Notes: a model not told the origin generated them from the sequence alone. Counted from the stretch's first letter, positions 15,533 to 24,074 are shown. The stretch: DNA of 32,659 nt from SIAJ01 sp036266155 (GCA_036266155.1 DATANR010000154.1:1-32659); one strand, 5' to 3'. Numbers and translations are program-made.

Positions 15533-16423
15533 ATGAAGGCGATCCTCCTGGCCGGGGGCAGCGGCAGCCGGCTCTATCCATTGACCAAATCGGTGAGCAA
15601 ACAGCTTCTGCCTGTCTACGACAAGCCGGTCATTTATTATCCGCTGTCGGTGCTCATGCTCGCCGGTATCCGCGAGGTGCTCGTCATCAGCACGCCGCGC
15701 GATACGTCACGCATTGAGGAACTGCTCGGCGACGGTACGCAACTTGGCATGCGCTTCCAGTACAAGGTGCAGCCGAACCCCGGCGGCATCGCTCAGGCCT
15801 TCTTGCTCGGCGAAGAGTTCATCGCCAACGAGCCCGTCTGCCTGATCCTCGGCGACAACATCTTCTTCGGCCACGATCTCATGCCGGTGTTGATGGAGTC
15901 CGCCAAGCTGACGACCGGCGCCCGCGTATTCGCCTATCACGTGACCGACCCGGAACGCTTCGGCGTGGTCGAGTTCGACAGGCAGTTCAAGGCCCTGAGC
16001 CTTGAAGAGAAGCCAAAGAAGCCGCGATCAAACTGGGCCGTGACGGGCCTCTACTTCTACGACGGCCGGGTGTCGCAAATCACCAAGAAAATGAAGCCGT
16101 CGGCGCGTGGCGAACTCGAAGTCACGGACGTGAACCTGCAATACCTCAAGGAAGGCTCGCTGACGGTCACGCCGATGGGCCGTGGTGTCGCGTGGCTCGA
16201 CGCAGGGACGTTCGAGTCGCTAATTTCGTCATCGCTGTTTGTGCAAACTTTGGAACAGCGGCAGGGGCTGAAGATCGCCTGCATCGAGGAGATCGCGTTA
16301 ATGAAAGGCTTCATCGACGCGGCCCAATTTCAGAGGTTAGCCGAGGGATGTGGCAAGAGCGAGTACGGCGAGTACCTGTCTCGCGTGCTCAAGGAGCAAC
16401 ATGGGTTGAGCCACATGGGGTGA
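15533..16423 (+). CDS. rmlA: Glucose-1-phosphate thymidylyltransferase
   Basis: A 296-residue enzyme that makes dTDP-glucose from glucose-1-phosphate and dTTP, the first step to dTDP-rhamnose and related sugars. The nucleotide-binding signature LAGGSGSRLYPLT is at residues 6-18, followed by KQLLPVYDKPVIYYPL, the metal-binding LGDNIFFG, EEKPKKPRSNWAVTGLYFYD and RGVAWLDAGT. The length is typical. ATG at 15533 has GGGGAGA about five bases upstream; an in-frame TTG at 15518 is less likely. No rmlB, rmlC or rmlD lies within the window, so the rest of the pathway must be elsewhere. Confidence 0.95.
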   Translation: MKAILLAGGSGSRLYPLTKSVSKQLLPVYDKPVIYYPLSVLMLAGIREVLVISTPRDTSRIEELLGDGTQLGMRFQYKVQPNPGGIAQAFLLGEEFIANEPVCLILGDNIFFGHDLMPVLMESAKLTTGARVFAYHVTDPERFGVVEFDRQFKALSLEEKPKKPRSNWAVTGLYFYDGRVSQITKKMKPSARGELEVTDVNLQYLKEGSLTVTPMGRGVAWLDAGTFESLISSSLFVQTLEQRQGLKIACIEEIALMKGFIDAAQFQRLAEGCGKSEYGEYLSRVLKEQHGLSHMG

Positions 16424-16568
16424 TCGTTGAGGACAATTGGTGGGCGGCAACGGCTCCCACCCCCCCTCTTCGTGGACTGCTGCCGTGCATCGCATCGCAT
16501 TGCATTCCATCGTGCCGGCGCTTGATTCTCTGATTCTCAGCCTATTGTCTTGCCGCGTAACGAATTAC

Positions 16569-17912
16569 TCACTTTTTCAAACGGATCACGGACGAATTGC
16601 TCAAGGGCGCCGCATCTGGGGGCGCTTTGAGCGTCTTGAGAAACGCGATCACGGCTGCCCGATCGGTCTGGCCCAATTCCTGATACGCCGTCGTCACCTT
16701 GGCAGCGTCGCCCTGGTGGCGACTGACGGCGTCCTCAAGCGTTGCCGACGCCCCGTCGTGGAAATACGGCGCCGAGTCGGCGACGCCCCACAGGGCCGGG
16801 GTCTTCCATTGCGAAGGTTTCGGCAGGTTGTCCGGGCGCGGCGGCAGGCCAAGTTGCCGCGGCGGGTCGTTGCCGTACGTCGACTCGCCGGACGGGATCG
16901 GCAGGTCGAGGTTGTAGAGCAGGAAATCGGTATAGACGCCGCGCACACCGCCGATGTCCGGTACGTGGCACAGTGCGCAACCGACCGACTTGAACAGATC
17001 CTTGCCGCGGGCCGCCACCGCTTTCTCGGCTGGGTCGACCGGCGGCACCTCGACCGGACGCGGCAATGTCTTGACAAATGCAACCAGCGCGCGGAATTGT
17101 TTGCGGTCGAGGTCAGGAGGCGTGTCCGCCATGGAAGCGGATAACGGCTTCGTTTGCGGGACCTTTGGTGTTCCGAGGCCAATTTCATTCGCACAGGCCG
17201 CGGCCACAAAGGTCTCCAGATCGCTAGTTTGGCCCTTCCAGCCGAACTTGCCGACGCGGCCATCGTCGGCGACGGGAATGCGGCCGACAGGTACGCTGGC
17301 GAAATCGAGTTTCATCTCCTTGGCGACAGCGCTGACCTGCCGGGTGCGCTGATTATTGCGGATCGCCTTGTCGGAAATCAGGTCGATCCAACCGGCGCCG
17401 AACAGGGCTGTCGCCTGGACCGATTGCGTCAGGAGCGGATCGTAGTCCGGGACCTTCATGTTCGGACATCCCGGGTTCGAAATCGTCCGCCCAGGAATCA
17501 CTGGATACAGGCCGCGAAGCACGGTCATCGATTCTTGCTGACTCGGCGACACACTGAAGTTGTGTATTGTCCCGCTGCGAAACTCAGGGTCGTCCGGCCG
17601 CGGGGCCGCTTCGAAGGAAACGGCGTTGTGCATGACTTCGCCTCCACCTCCCAGCCCGCCCTTGAAGTGACAGGCGGCACACGACTTGGCGTTGAATACC
17701 GGTCCCAGGCCATCGCCATGAGCAAGCGGGTCGTTCGGCTCCCATTCGTGTTCAAAAAGTTCACGGCCCGCGCGAATGTCGGACGCACTTGCGGACGGGC
17801 CCCAGATGACGGGAATCCCGGCCGACCAGATCCAGAGCGCGAGGCCAACGAAGCCGAGGCCGAGAGACCAACAAAAGATGCGGCGTTGAGTCGCAAGTGA
17901 CAGGCGGCGCAT
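16569..17912 (-). CDS. Di-haem cytochrome c peroxidase-like protein (DUF1111 / di-haem oxidoreductase)
   Basis: A 447-residue protein with an N-terminal membrane anchor or signal (FCWSLGLGFVGLALWIWSAG, residues 13-32). Two c-type haem sites are visible: CAACH at 78-82 and CALCH at 312-316. WKTPALWGVADSAPYFHDGA near 369-388 and the closing LKTLKAP match the DUF1111 family of putative di-haem peroxidases or thiol oxidases. It should sit outside the cytoplasmic membrane and move electrons; the substrate is unknown. The frame stays open to 18266, but that region is the thiC leader and coding start, so the start at 17912 is preferred. It is convergent with rmlA (145 bases between them, no clear hairpin) and divergent from thiC. 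Confidence 0.9.
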   Translation of the reverse strand: MRRLSLATQRRIFCWSLGLGFVGLALWIWSAGIPVIWGPSASASDIRAGRELFEHEWEPNDPLAHGDGLGPVFNAKSCAACHFKGGLGGGGEVMHNAVSFEAAPRPDDPEFRSGTIHNFSVSPSQQESMTVLRGLYPVIPGRTISNPGCPNMKVPDYDPLLTQSVQATALFGAGWIDLISDKAIRNNQRTRQVSAVAKEMKLDFASVPVGRIPVADDGRVGKFGWKGQTSDLETFVAAACANEIGLGTPKVPQTKPLSASMADTPPDLDRKQFRALVAFVKTLPRPVEVPPVDPAEKAVAARGKDLFKSVGCALCHVPDIGGVRGVYTDFLLYNLDLPIPSGESTYGNDPPRQLGLPPRPDNLPKPSQWKTPALWGVADSAPYFHDGASATLEDAVSRHQGDAAKVTTAYQELGQTDRAAVIAFLKTLKAPPDAAPLSNSSVIRLKK

Positions 17913-18009
17913 TGGACAGGCCCCGACATGGATGTGCAATTTGACGATAACCGACGCGGATGGCCGAGTCAAGAACTTGCCAATTCTCGCCGCTCCGTCC
18001 GTGTGAGCG

Positions 18010-18015
18010 TACAAT
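18010..18015 (+). promoter_or_regulatory. -10 box of the thiC transcript
   Basis: TACAAT lies six bases before the 5' side of the riboswitch closing stem, so transcription would start at about 18022, exactly where the aptamer begins. No good -35 box is seen at the normal distance. Confidence 0.45.
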
Positions 18016-18021
18016 CCCTCC

Positions 18022-18107
18022 ATCGCTAGGGGTGCCCCGGCCGGACGTCGGGGCTGAGAAAACACCCTTCGCACCTGATCCGGGTCATGCCGGCGAAGGA
18101 AAGCGAT
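18022..18107 (+). promoter_or_regulatory. TPP riboswitch (THI element)
   Basis: The conserved thiamine pyrophosphate aptamer elements are present in order: GGGGTGCC at 18029-18036, CTGAGA at 18054-18059, ACCTGATC at 18073-18080, and GGCGAAGGAAAGCGAT at the 3' end. The closing stem P1 pairs ATCGCT (18022-18027) with AGCGAT (18102-18107). It sits 37 bases before the thiC start codon, as expected for control of thiamine synthesis by its end product. A hairpin at 18094-18120 overlaps the 3' side of the aptamer and may be part of the expression platform. Confidence 0.95.
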
Positions 18108-18144
18108 CCGCTCTTCTTCGACCTCTCTGTCGGACTTGCCAATC

Positions 18145-19473
18145 ATGACGCAGCTCGAATCCGCCCGCCAGGGCGCCATCACGCCCGAGATGAACTTCGT
18201 CGCCCAGCGCGAAGACCTCGATCCGGAACTCATCCGCTCCGAGGTTGCGCGTGGCCGCATGGTCATTCCCGCGAATATCGTTCACTTGAAGAGCAAGCTG
18301 GAGCCGATGGCCATTGGCGTCGCTTCGAAGTGCAAGATCAACGCCAACATCGGCAACTCGGCGGTGACGGGCAAGGTCGAAGACGAACTGGAAAAATTGC
18401 ACACGGCCGTCCATCTCGGTTCCGACACCGTGATGGACCTCTCGACCGGCGGCAACATCGACGGCATTCGCCAGGCCATCATCGAGGCCTCGCCGGTCCC
18501 CATTGGCACGGTGCCGATCTATCAGGCGATTCAAGAGGTCAAGGACCCGACCGACCTGACGCCGCAACAGATGCTCGACATGGTCGAGCATCAGGCAAGG
18601 CAGGGCGTCGACTACATGACGATCCACGCGGGCGTCCTCATTGAATACGTGCCGCTGACGCGCAATCGCGTGACCGGCATCGTGAGCCGCGGCGGTTCGC
18701 TGATGGCGCAGTGGATGATCGCGCATCATCAGCAAAATCCGTGGTACACGCACTTCGATGAGTTGTGTGAGATCATGCGGAAGTACGACGTGACGTTCTC
18801 CCTCGGCGACGGCCTGCGGCCGGGCTCACTGGCCGACGCCAACGATGAAGCACAATTCTCCGAGTTGAAAACGCTCGGCGAATTGACGCTCAAGGCCTGG
18901 GAGCACGGCTGCCAGGTGATGATCGAGGGGCCGGGCCACATCCCGATGCACCTGGTCAAAATGAACGTCGAGAAGGAACGCGAATTGTGCCACGAGGCCC
19001 CGTTCTATGTTCTCGGCCCTTTGGTGACCGACATCGCGCCAGGCTACGACCATATCACCAGCGCCATCGGCGCGGCCCTTGCGGCCGAGGCCGGGGCGGC
19101 GATGCTTTGCTACGTGACGCCGAAGGAACATCTCGGCTTGCCGAACAAGGATGATGTCCGGCAAGGCGTGATCGCTTACAAAATCGCCGCCCACGCCGGC
19201 GACATCGCACGGGGCCGCAAGGGCGCCCGCGACCGCGACGACGCCCTGAGCAAGGCCCGTTTCGAGTTCGATTGGAATCGGCAATTCGATCTGTCCCTCG
19301 ACCCGGCAACAGCCCGGTCGATGCACGACGAGACGCTGCCCAACGAGGTGTTCAAGGGGGCGAAGTTCTGCTCGATGTGCGGCCCGAAGTTCTGCTCGAT
19401 GCGCATCACGCAAGACGTCCGCAAGCTCGCGGATGATGCGGAGAAGATTGCGTTGACGTTGACGAAGAGTTAG
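18145..19473 (+). CDS. thiC: Phosphomethylpyrimidine synthase
   Basis: A 442-residue radical SAM enzyme that converts aminoimidazole ribotide to hydroxymethylpyrimidine phosphate in thiamine synthesis. Family segments are clear: MVIPANIVHLKSKLEPMAIG, NANIGNS, TVMDLSTGGNI, VPIYQAI, DYMTIHAGV, SLGDGLRPGSLADANDEAQF, IEGPGHIPMH, and the C-terminal iron-sulfur motif CSMCGPKFC (CxxCx4C). It is the short form of ThiC. ATG at 18145 is used; an in-frame TTG at 18136 is possible. There is no strong ribosome binding site, which is notable for a riboswitch-controlled gene. No other thi gene is in the window. Confidence 0.97.
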   Translation: MTQLESARQGAITPEMNFVAQREDLDPELIRSEVARGRMVIPANIVHLKSKLEPMAIGVASKCKINANIGNSAVTGKVEDELEKLHTAVHLGSDTVMDLSTGGNIDGIRQAIIEASPVPIGTVPIYQAIQEVKDPTDLTPQQMLDMVEHQARQGVDYMTIHAGVLIEYVPLTRNRVTGIVSRGGSLMAQWMIAHHQQNPWYTHFDELCEIMRKYDVTFSLGDGLRPGSLADANDEAQFSELKTLGELTLKAWEHGCQVMIEGPGHIPMHLVKMNVEKERELCHEAPFYVLGPLVTDIAPGYDHITSAIGAALAAEAGAAMLCYVTPKEHLGLPNKDDVRQGVIAYKIAAHAGDIARGRKGARDRDDALSKARFEFDWNRQFDLSLDPATARSMHDETLPNEVFKGAKFCSMCGPKFCSMRITQDVRKLADDAEKIALTLTKS

Positions 19474-19533
19474 ACCGGTGATGTGGCAAGATGGAAGCCG
19501 GCGAATTGGCAGGGCTCTTAGACGGGAGAAATC

Positions 19534-20199
19534 ATGTCGGTCGCAGAGCCACCGGCCCGGCCCAAGGAACTCCGTACGCTCGCGGATGTACTCGACGGGC
19601 TGGGCGGTATTCCCGCCGAGCGCATTTTGATGCGCCCAGCCCCAGGCATGGCCAAAGCGTCCGACGTAGTGGCGGCCCTCGATGGCCGCCGGATGCTCCG
19701 CTACGAACTTGTCGACGGTGTTCTCGTGGAGCTGCCCATAGGTCTATTGGAATCGTTTCCCGCCGCCTATTTGATTGAGATCTTGGGTCCGTTCGTTCGC
19801 TGGCACAAACTCGGGATAGTGGCAGGAGCGGACGGCTCAATTCGGCTCACCGGCGGCAAGAAGCGTATTCCCGATGTCGCCTTTTACTCCTGGGCCCGAT
19901 TCCCCGATCGGCGCTTGCCGAAGCGACCTGTTCCCGACTTGACGCCGAGTCTGGCGATCGAGGTCGTCAGCCTCGGCAACACGGTCGCGGAATTGACGCG
20001 CAAACGTGCCGAATACTTCCGATCCGGAGTGCAATTGGTTTGGCAAGTGGATCCGCGAACGCGTACCGTTGCTGTCTACAAGGGCCCGAAAAAGCCAATC
20101 ATCTTGCGTGAAGGTGACATTCTTTCGGGCGGATCGGTGCTCGCGGGCTTTACCTTACCAGTTTCAGAATTGTTCGGTGAACTCGATCGGCACGGCTGA
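19534..20199 (+). CDS. Uma2 family (DUF820) PD-(D/E)xK nuclease-like protein
   Basis: A 221-residue protein. The Uma2 core is readable: RYELVDGVLVELP, then RIPDVAFYSW with D114, LAIEVVSLGNT with E143, and ELTRKRAEYFRSGVQLVWQVDP with K157. These form the PD-(D/E)xK active site. Uma2 proteins are abundant in cyanobacteria and planctomycetes and are annotated as putative endonucleases; their biological role is not established. GGGAGA lies about six bases before ATG. It starts 60 bases after thiC. Its stop is five bases from the stop of a second, convergent Uma2 gene. The N-terminal 50 residues are extra compared with the core domain. Confidence 0.88.
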   Translation: MSVAEPPARPKELRTLADVLDGLGGIPAERILMRPAPGMAKASDVVAALDGRRMLRYELVDGVLVELPIGLLESFPAAYLIEILGPFVRWHKLGIVAGADGSIRLTGGKKRIPDVAFYSWARFPDRRLPKRPVPDLTPSLAIEVVSLGNTVAELTRKRAEYFRSGVQLVWQVDPRTRTVAVYKGPKKPIILREGDILSGGSVLAGFTLPVSELFGELDRHG

Positions 20200-20204
20200 T
20201 TGGA

Positions 20205-20942
20205 TCACTTCGCCACAAATACTAATCTCCCCACATCTAGCGTAAGCTCCATCACCCCAATCGGCCCCGCTTTCGCCAGCAAATCAAAGCTCCGGCCAAA
20301 CACGTCGGACCGCACGCGGCCATTTTGACGTGGCCCGGCCACGAAACCCTTCGGCCCACGCGTAAGAATGTCGAACTTGAGTTGCTCGCCGCGAGCATCG
20401 ATGCGCCAGTATTCGCTGACGCCGGCCGCAAAGTACTTCTGTTCCAGCCGGTCGTCCTTGGGCACCGAAGAATCGCTCGCCACTTCGAGGACCATGTCCG
20501 GCGAACCGACGACTTCGAGAATGCGGTTCTTCTTGTTCGGCTTGAGTCGGATGCGTTTCGACTGCACGCTCGCGAAGGACGCAAACATCAGGTCGGGTTC
20601 CACGGACAACGACGCTCGCGGGTGGACGAGCCGCATCCGGTCGGAGAACATGTAGCCAAGCTGGCCGGCTTTCACGAGCGTGTTCAGGACCGTCAAGACC
20701 TCAGTCTTGATGGCATTGTGGGTCAAAAAATCTCCCATTTCATCGCTCACCCAGATGTCGCCGTCGATCCAGAACACTTCGCCGCGCTCCGGATAATCGG
20801 GAGACAAGCACCAGCGACGGAAGGAACTGAGAGTGGGGAACTCGGCCGGCAACTGAATCTGGCCGTTGAAGATGTAGCGATGCGGGGCCTTGCCGTTGAG
20901 CTGCGCTCGGGGCGCCGCCTTGCGTTTGGTCGCGGTCGCCAC
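20205..20942 (-). CDS. Second Uma2 family (DUF820) nuclease-like protein
   Basis: A 245-residue protein starting at GTG (20942), with AAAGGAG five bases upstream; this ribosome binding site decides the start against the longer frame to 21014. The N-terminal 20 residues are basic (ATKRKAAPRAQ). Core: GEVFWIDGDIWVSDE, VEPDLMF with D117, MVLEVASDSS with E153, and LEQKYFAAGVSEYWRIDAR with K169. The active-site triad is therefore present. It is only distantly similar to the convergent Uma2 neighbour, so a recent tandem duplication is unlikely. Confidence 0.86.
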   Translation of the reverse strand: MATATKRKAAPRAQLNGKAPHRYIFNGQIQLPAEFPTLSSFRRWCLSPDYPERGEVFWIDGDIWVSDEMGDFLTHNAIKTEVLTVLNTLVKAGQLGYMFSDRMRLVHPRASLSVEPDLMFASFASVQSKRIRLKPNKKNRILEVVGSPDMVLEVASDSSVPKDDRLEQKYFAAGVSEYWRIDARGEQLKFDILTRGPKGFVAGPRQNGRVRSDVFGRSFDLLAKAGPIGVMELTLDVGRLVFVAK

Positions 20943-21028
20943 GGTTGCTCCTTTCGGCGAGGTGCTGGACGCGTCGGATAGCGATATATTAGAGCAAATC
21001 CACCTCGCGCACATCCGGAGCCGGCCAT

Positions 21029-21961
21029 ATGACTCCTATCACCGCCACGCTCGTTCTCGCACTCTCGATCGCTGCGCCGGCCCCCAAGAGCGACAAGGGC
21101 ATTCCCAAGGACCTGATCGATCTGCTTCCCGAAGACTCCGCTGCCGTCGCCGTGTTGCACGTCCAGCGGGCGGCCAAGTGCGAGTTGGGCAAGGCGATCT
21201 TGAAGGTTGTCGCGGGCGAGCAGGACGCGGACGACCCAGTGCATGTGGAAGAGTTCGTTCGCGATGCCGAAGTGGCTCTCCTGTCACAATTCCTAATCGA
21301 CAAGGGATTCGGCGACTTCTGCCTCATTCTGCGCCTCAAGGAGAAATCGGAACTGCCCAAGACCCTGATCGCCAAGGCCAACAAGCTCGCCAAGGGCAGG
21401 GTTCCGGAGCAGATTGGCAAGCGGACGGTCTATCCGCTCGACAATTCCGAATTCTCGTTCGCCGTGATCGACGATCGAACCATCATGATGGTCCTGGCGA
21501 CCGGCGATCGCAAGCAAGTGGCGGAAACTCGGACGGCGGCGTACGGCGAAGCGCCGGGCCCGTCGCCGGCGCTGCGCAAGATGCTTGTCGACGACAAGGA
21601 CGATCGCGCCTTGCGGTTTTATGGCAGTCACCCAAAGAAGATGGCGTTGTCCGCCCACCTCGTGCTGGCGCCGTTTGGCGTGAAGGACAAGGCCATCGAG
21701 TCAATGGGCGACAAGATCATTTCTTACCGGGGCGGGATCCGCGAAGGCGACGCGGGCGAGGTGGAGTTGCGCATTACGACCAAGGACGTGGATGCCGCCA
21801 AGGAACTCCTCAAGCACTATGAAGAGGGCAACGATCCGGAGCCGTTCGTCAAGGATTTTCGCGCGGCCGCGAAAGCGGTTCGCGATGGCGATGACGTCGT
21901 GATTACCGGGAAGCTGACGAAGGGAATGATTGAGTTGCTGTCATCAAAGCCGAACAAATAG
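21029..21961 (+). CDS. Exported protein of unknown function
   Basis: A 310-residue protein, family not recognised. MTPITATLVLALSIAAPAP is a likely signal peptide. The mature part begins GIPKDLIDLLPEDSAAVAVLHVQRA, a helix-strand start seen in several secreted planctomycete proteins that I cannot name. FSFAVIDDRTIMMVLATGDRKQV and EVELRITTKDVDAAKELLKHYEEG suggest alternating strands and helices. The composition is rich in Lys, Asp and Glu, and there is no catalytic motif. It diverges from the second Uma2 gene, and its stop is six bases from the stop of the anti-sigma gene. Confidence 0.75.
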   Translation: MTPITATLVLALSIAAPAPKSDKGIPKDLIDLLPEDSAAVAVLHVQRAAKCELGKAILKVVAGEQDADDPVHVEEFVRDAEVALLSQFLIDKGFGDFCLILRLKEKSELPKTLIAKANKLAKGRVPEQIGKRTVYPLDNSEFSFAVIDDRTIMMVLATGDRKQVAETRTAAYGEAPGPSPALRKMLVDDKDDRALRFYGSHPKKMALSAHLVLAPFGVKDKAIESMGDKIISYRGGIREGDAGEVELRITTKDVDAAKELLKHYEEGNDPEPFVKDFRAAAKAVRDGDDVVITGKLTKGMIELLSSKPNK

Positions 21962-21967
21962 TCGCCG

Positions 21968-22219
21968 TTACTGAGCATCAGGTTTGTCCGCCGCGGCTTC
22001 TTCAAGCATCTTCTTGAGGCGCCCGGCAAATTCGGTTGGCAGCGGCTCGTCCGGAAGCGAATGAGTGACCTTGATCGTGTCGCGATAAGTGTGAATGTAA
22101 ATCGCACACGGAACACAGCCGCACAGATGGCGCTGCAGTAGTGTGTGCTGATCCTCCGACAGCGAGCCCTCGACAAAGTCGATCAGGATCTCGGCGACTT
22201 TTCGGCAAGTCAAGGTCAT
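21968..22219 (-). CDS. Small zinc-binding anti-sigma factor (zf-HC2-like)
   Basis: An 83-residue protein. C5, then DFVEGSLSEDQHTLLQRHLCGCVPC, gives the HxxxCxxC zinc site (H31, C35, C38) of the ZAS anti-sigma domain. No membrane segment follows, so it is probably a soluble cytoplasmic anti-sigma factor. Its ATG overlaps the TGA of the sigma gene by four bases (TCAT on the plus strand at 22216-22219), which shows translational coupling and supports the partnership. Confidence 0.88.
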   Translation of the reverse strand: MTLTCRKVAEILIDFVEGSLSEDQHTLLQRHLCGCVPCAIYIHTYRDTIKVTHSLPDEPLPTEFAGRLKKMLEEAAADKPDAQ

Positions 22220-22782
22220 AGCACGCGCTCTCCGTAGTGCCGGGCCAGGGCATCCCGCATCATCAGGCGGGCCCGGTGGAGCCGGCTCTTGACGGCCGGC
22301 ACACTCAGTTCAAGTATCTCGCCGATCTCGGCGTTGGGCATTTGTTCGACGTCGGCAAGTACAAAAACGTCGCGATACATTTCCGGCAATCCCGCGATCG
22401 CCTGCTCGATCAACTGCTTCTCTTCACGATCGAGGACGACATTGTCCGGCAACCTTGGCCATGGCCGCACATGATCGGCATGCTGGCCTTCTGCTGTAAA
22501 CGCGTCCAGTGGATCGTGAACTCGGCCCTCGTCACGGCGGGCGCGCTTGCGGCGGTTGGCCAGGGCCGCGTTCACAGTCACGCGGTGCAGCCAGGTGGGG
22601 AACGCCGACTCGCCGCGGAAGGTGTCCAGTTTGCGGACCACCTGTAGCAGCACATCCTGCGTTACGTCTTCCGCATCCGCGTCGTTGCCCAGCATGCGGC
22701 GCGCGAGGTTATACACTCGCGGAGCATAATCGCGGAAAACACGGTCGGGCGTCAAGGCGGTTCCGTCAGCGGGATCGGCCAT
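22216..22782 (-). CDS. RNA polymerase ECF sigma factor (sigma-70 family)
   Basis: A 188-residue ECF sigma factor. Region 2: YAPRVYNLARRMLGNDADAEDVTQDVLLQVVRKLDTFRGESAFPTWLHRV. Region 4: AIAGLPEMYRDVFVLADVEQMPNAEIGEILELSVPAVKSRLHRARLMMRDAL, with its helix-turn-helix. ATG at 22782 has GGAG nine bases upstream. An in-frame GTG at 22797 would add five residues. It is coupled to the zinc anti-sigma gene and diverges from the RTX gene, a possible target. The regulon cannot be read from sequence. Confidence 0.95.
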   Translation of the reverse strand: MADPADGTALTPDRVFRDYAPRVYNLARRMLGNDADAEDVTQDVLLQVVRKLDTFRGESAFPTWLHRVTVNAALANRRKRARRDEGRVHDPLDAFTAEGQHADHVRPWPRLPDNVVLDREEKQLIEQAIAGLPEMYRDVFVLADVEQMPNAEIGEILELSVPAVKSRLHRARLMMRDALARHYGERVL

Positions 22783-23026
22783 TGCCACAGGCTCCACGCT
22801 CTCGGGTTAGTGCGGGCGAATGGGGCGAAGGATTCACATTTTCGGGGCGGAACCCCCTTCAGGTTATCCATTAGACCGCTGGACTGAAAGAGGTTGGGTC
22901 GATGGAAGGTTTTTTCAACTTTTCTTGAACTTACTTGTCACACGCCCGGTTGGGCCGCCTTGGAGTGGTCAAGAAGGGAGCCAAACAGGCCCCGAATAAA
23001 CAAAACGACCAACCCCAAGGTGACTT

Positions 23027-24064
23027 ATGTTCAGCAAGCTCTTCCGCTCGACCACCAAGCCGACGATCCGCAAGGCCCGCCTCGCGTGCGAATCCCTGGA
23101 AGAACGCCGTGTGTACGCGATCAACGTCGACCCAACCTTTATCGATTTCAACCTCACAGCCACGGTCGAGCACACGGTTCAGGAGCCGGGCGTGTCGCAA
23201 GGACTCGATCAAATTCGGGTCGACGGGTCCGACTTGGACGACACCGTCAACATTCTTTCCTTCAATGCCCAGACCGGGACGGCGAAGATTCAACTTCAGG
23301 TACGCAATAACGGCGTGCTGGTGTCCGATCAGACGGTCACCCTGCAAAGCAACCACCTTTATGTCCAGCACCAGATCGCAATCTTCGGCAAGCGGGGCAA
23401 CGACACGGTCATCAACAACACCGGGGCCGCGATCTATGCTGACGGCGGGTCCGGCGACGACTACCTCAGCGGTGGGTCTGCTGGCGACAGCTTGAACGGC
23501 AGTGATGGGCGCGACACGATCATGGGTCGCAAGGGTTTCGACTACCTCGAAGGCGACGGCGGGGCCGACTACATCCGCGGCGGCGACGGCGGCGACTTCA
23601 TCTATGGCAACGATGGCGATGACATCCTCTATGGCGAAGGCGGCAACGACTTCGTATACGGTGGCGCCGATAACGACCTCATGTTCGGCGACGCCGAAGA
23701 CGTGTTGCAAGGCGGCAACGACTTGATGGACGGCGGCGCCGGCAACGACACGATGTGGGGCAGCGGCGGGTCCGACAACATGTATGGCGGCGATGGCAAC
23801 GACTGGATGGACGGCGGCAGCGGCCGCGACGGAATGTACGGCAACCTGGGGTCCGATTCCTTGTATGGCGGCCGCGGAGCCGACTACCTGGACGGCGGCA
23901 CCGATGACCCGGACTTCTCCGGCGACCTGCTCGAAGGCGGCCGCGGAGCCGACACCTTCGTCCATCACCACCACGTCTTCGGCAACGACGACGCCGACGT
24001 CTTCACCGACTTCGACCCGTCGCACGGCGACAAAGAAGACGACCAGTATCACTCGCCTTTCTAA
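23027..24064 (+). CDS. RTX-type calcium-binding beta-roll protein with LEPR-like N-terminus
   Basis: A 345-residue protein. The N-terminus is KARLACESLEERRVYA (about residues 16-31), which matches the LEPR-like sorting or secretion motif common at the start of large planctomycete surface proteins. Residues 35-145 are beta-rich. From about 148 to 310 there are many GGxGxDxhx nonapeptides (GGDGGDFIYG, GGAGNDTMWG, GGDGNDWMDG and others), which form a calcium-loaded parallel beta-roll. The end is HHHHVFGNDDADVFTDFDPSHGDKEDD, acidic and histidine-rich. It is probably secreted or surface-bound. AAGGTGA lies three bases before ATG. It diverges from the ECF sigma gene (244 bases between starts) and is convergent with truD across a hairpin. 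Confidence 0.9.
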   Translation: MFSKLFRSTTKPTIRKARLACESLEERRVYAINVDPTFIDFNLTATVEHTVQEPGVSQGLDQIRVDGSDLDDTVNILSFNAQTGTAKIQLQVRNNGVLVSDQTVTLQSNHLYVQHQIAIFGKRGNDTVINNTGAAIYADGGSGDDYLSGGSAGDSLNGSDGRDTIMGRKGFDYLEGDGGADYIRGGDGGDFIYGNDGDDILYGEGGNDFVYGGADNDLMFGDAEDVLQGGNDLMDGGAGNDTMWGSGGSDNMYGGDGNDWMDGGSGRDGMYGNLGSDSLYGGRGADYLDGGTDDPDFSGDLLEGGRGADTFVHHHHVFGNDDADVFTDFDPSHGDKEDDQYHSPF

Positions 24065-24074
24065 GTGAACAACC

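Noticed and set aside
17913..18266. N-terminal extension of the di-haem protein
   Set aside because: The extra frame overlaps the TPP riboswitch and the thiC start, has no signal peptide and reads as antisense of known features.
23460..23930. Regular short repeats that could suggest a CRISPR array
   Set aside because: The repeats are in-frame codons for calcium-binding nonapeptides with no unique spacers of fixed length.
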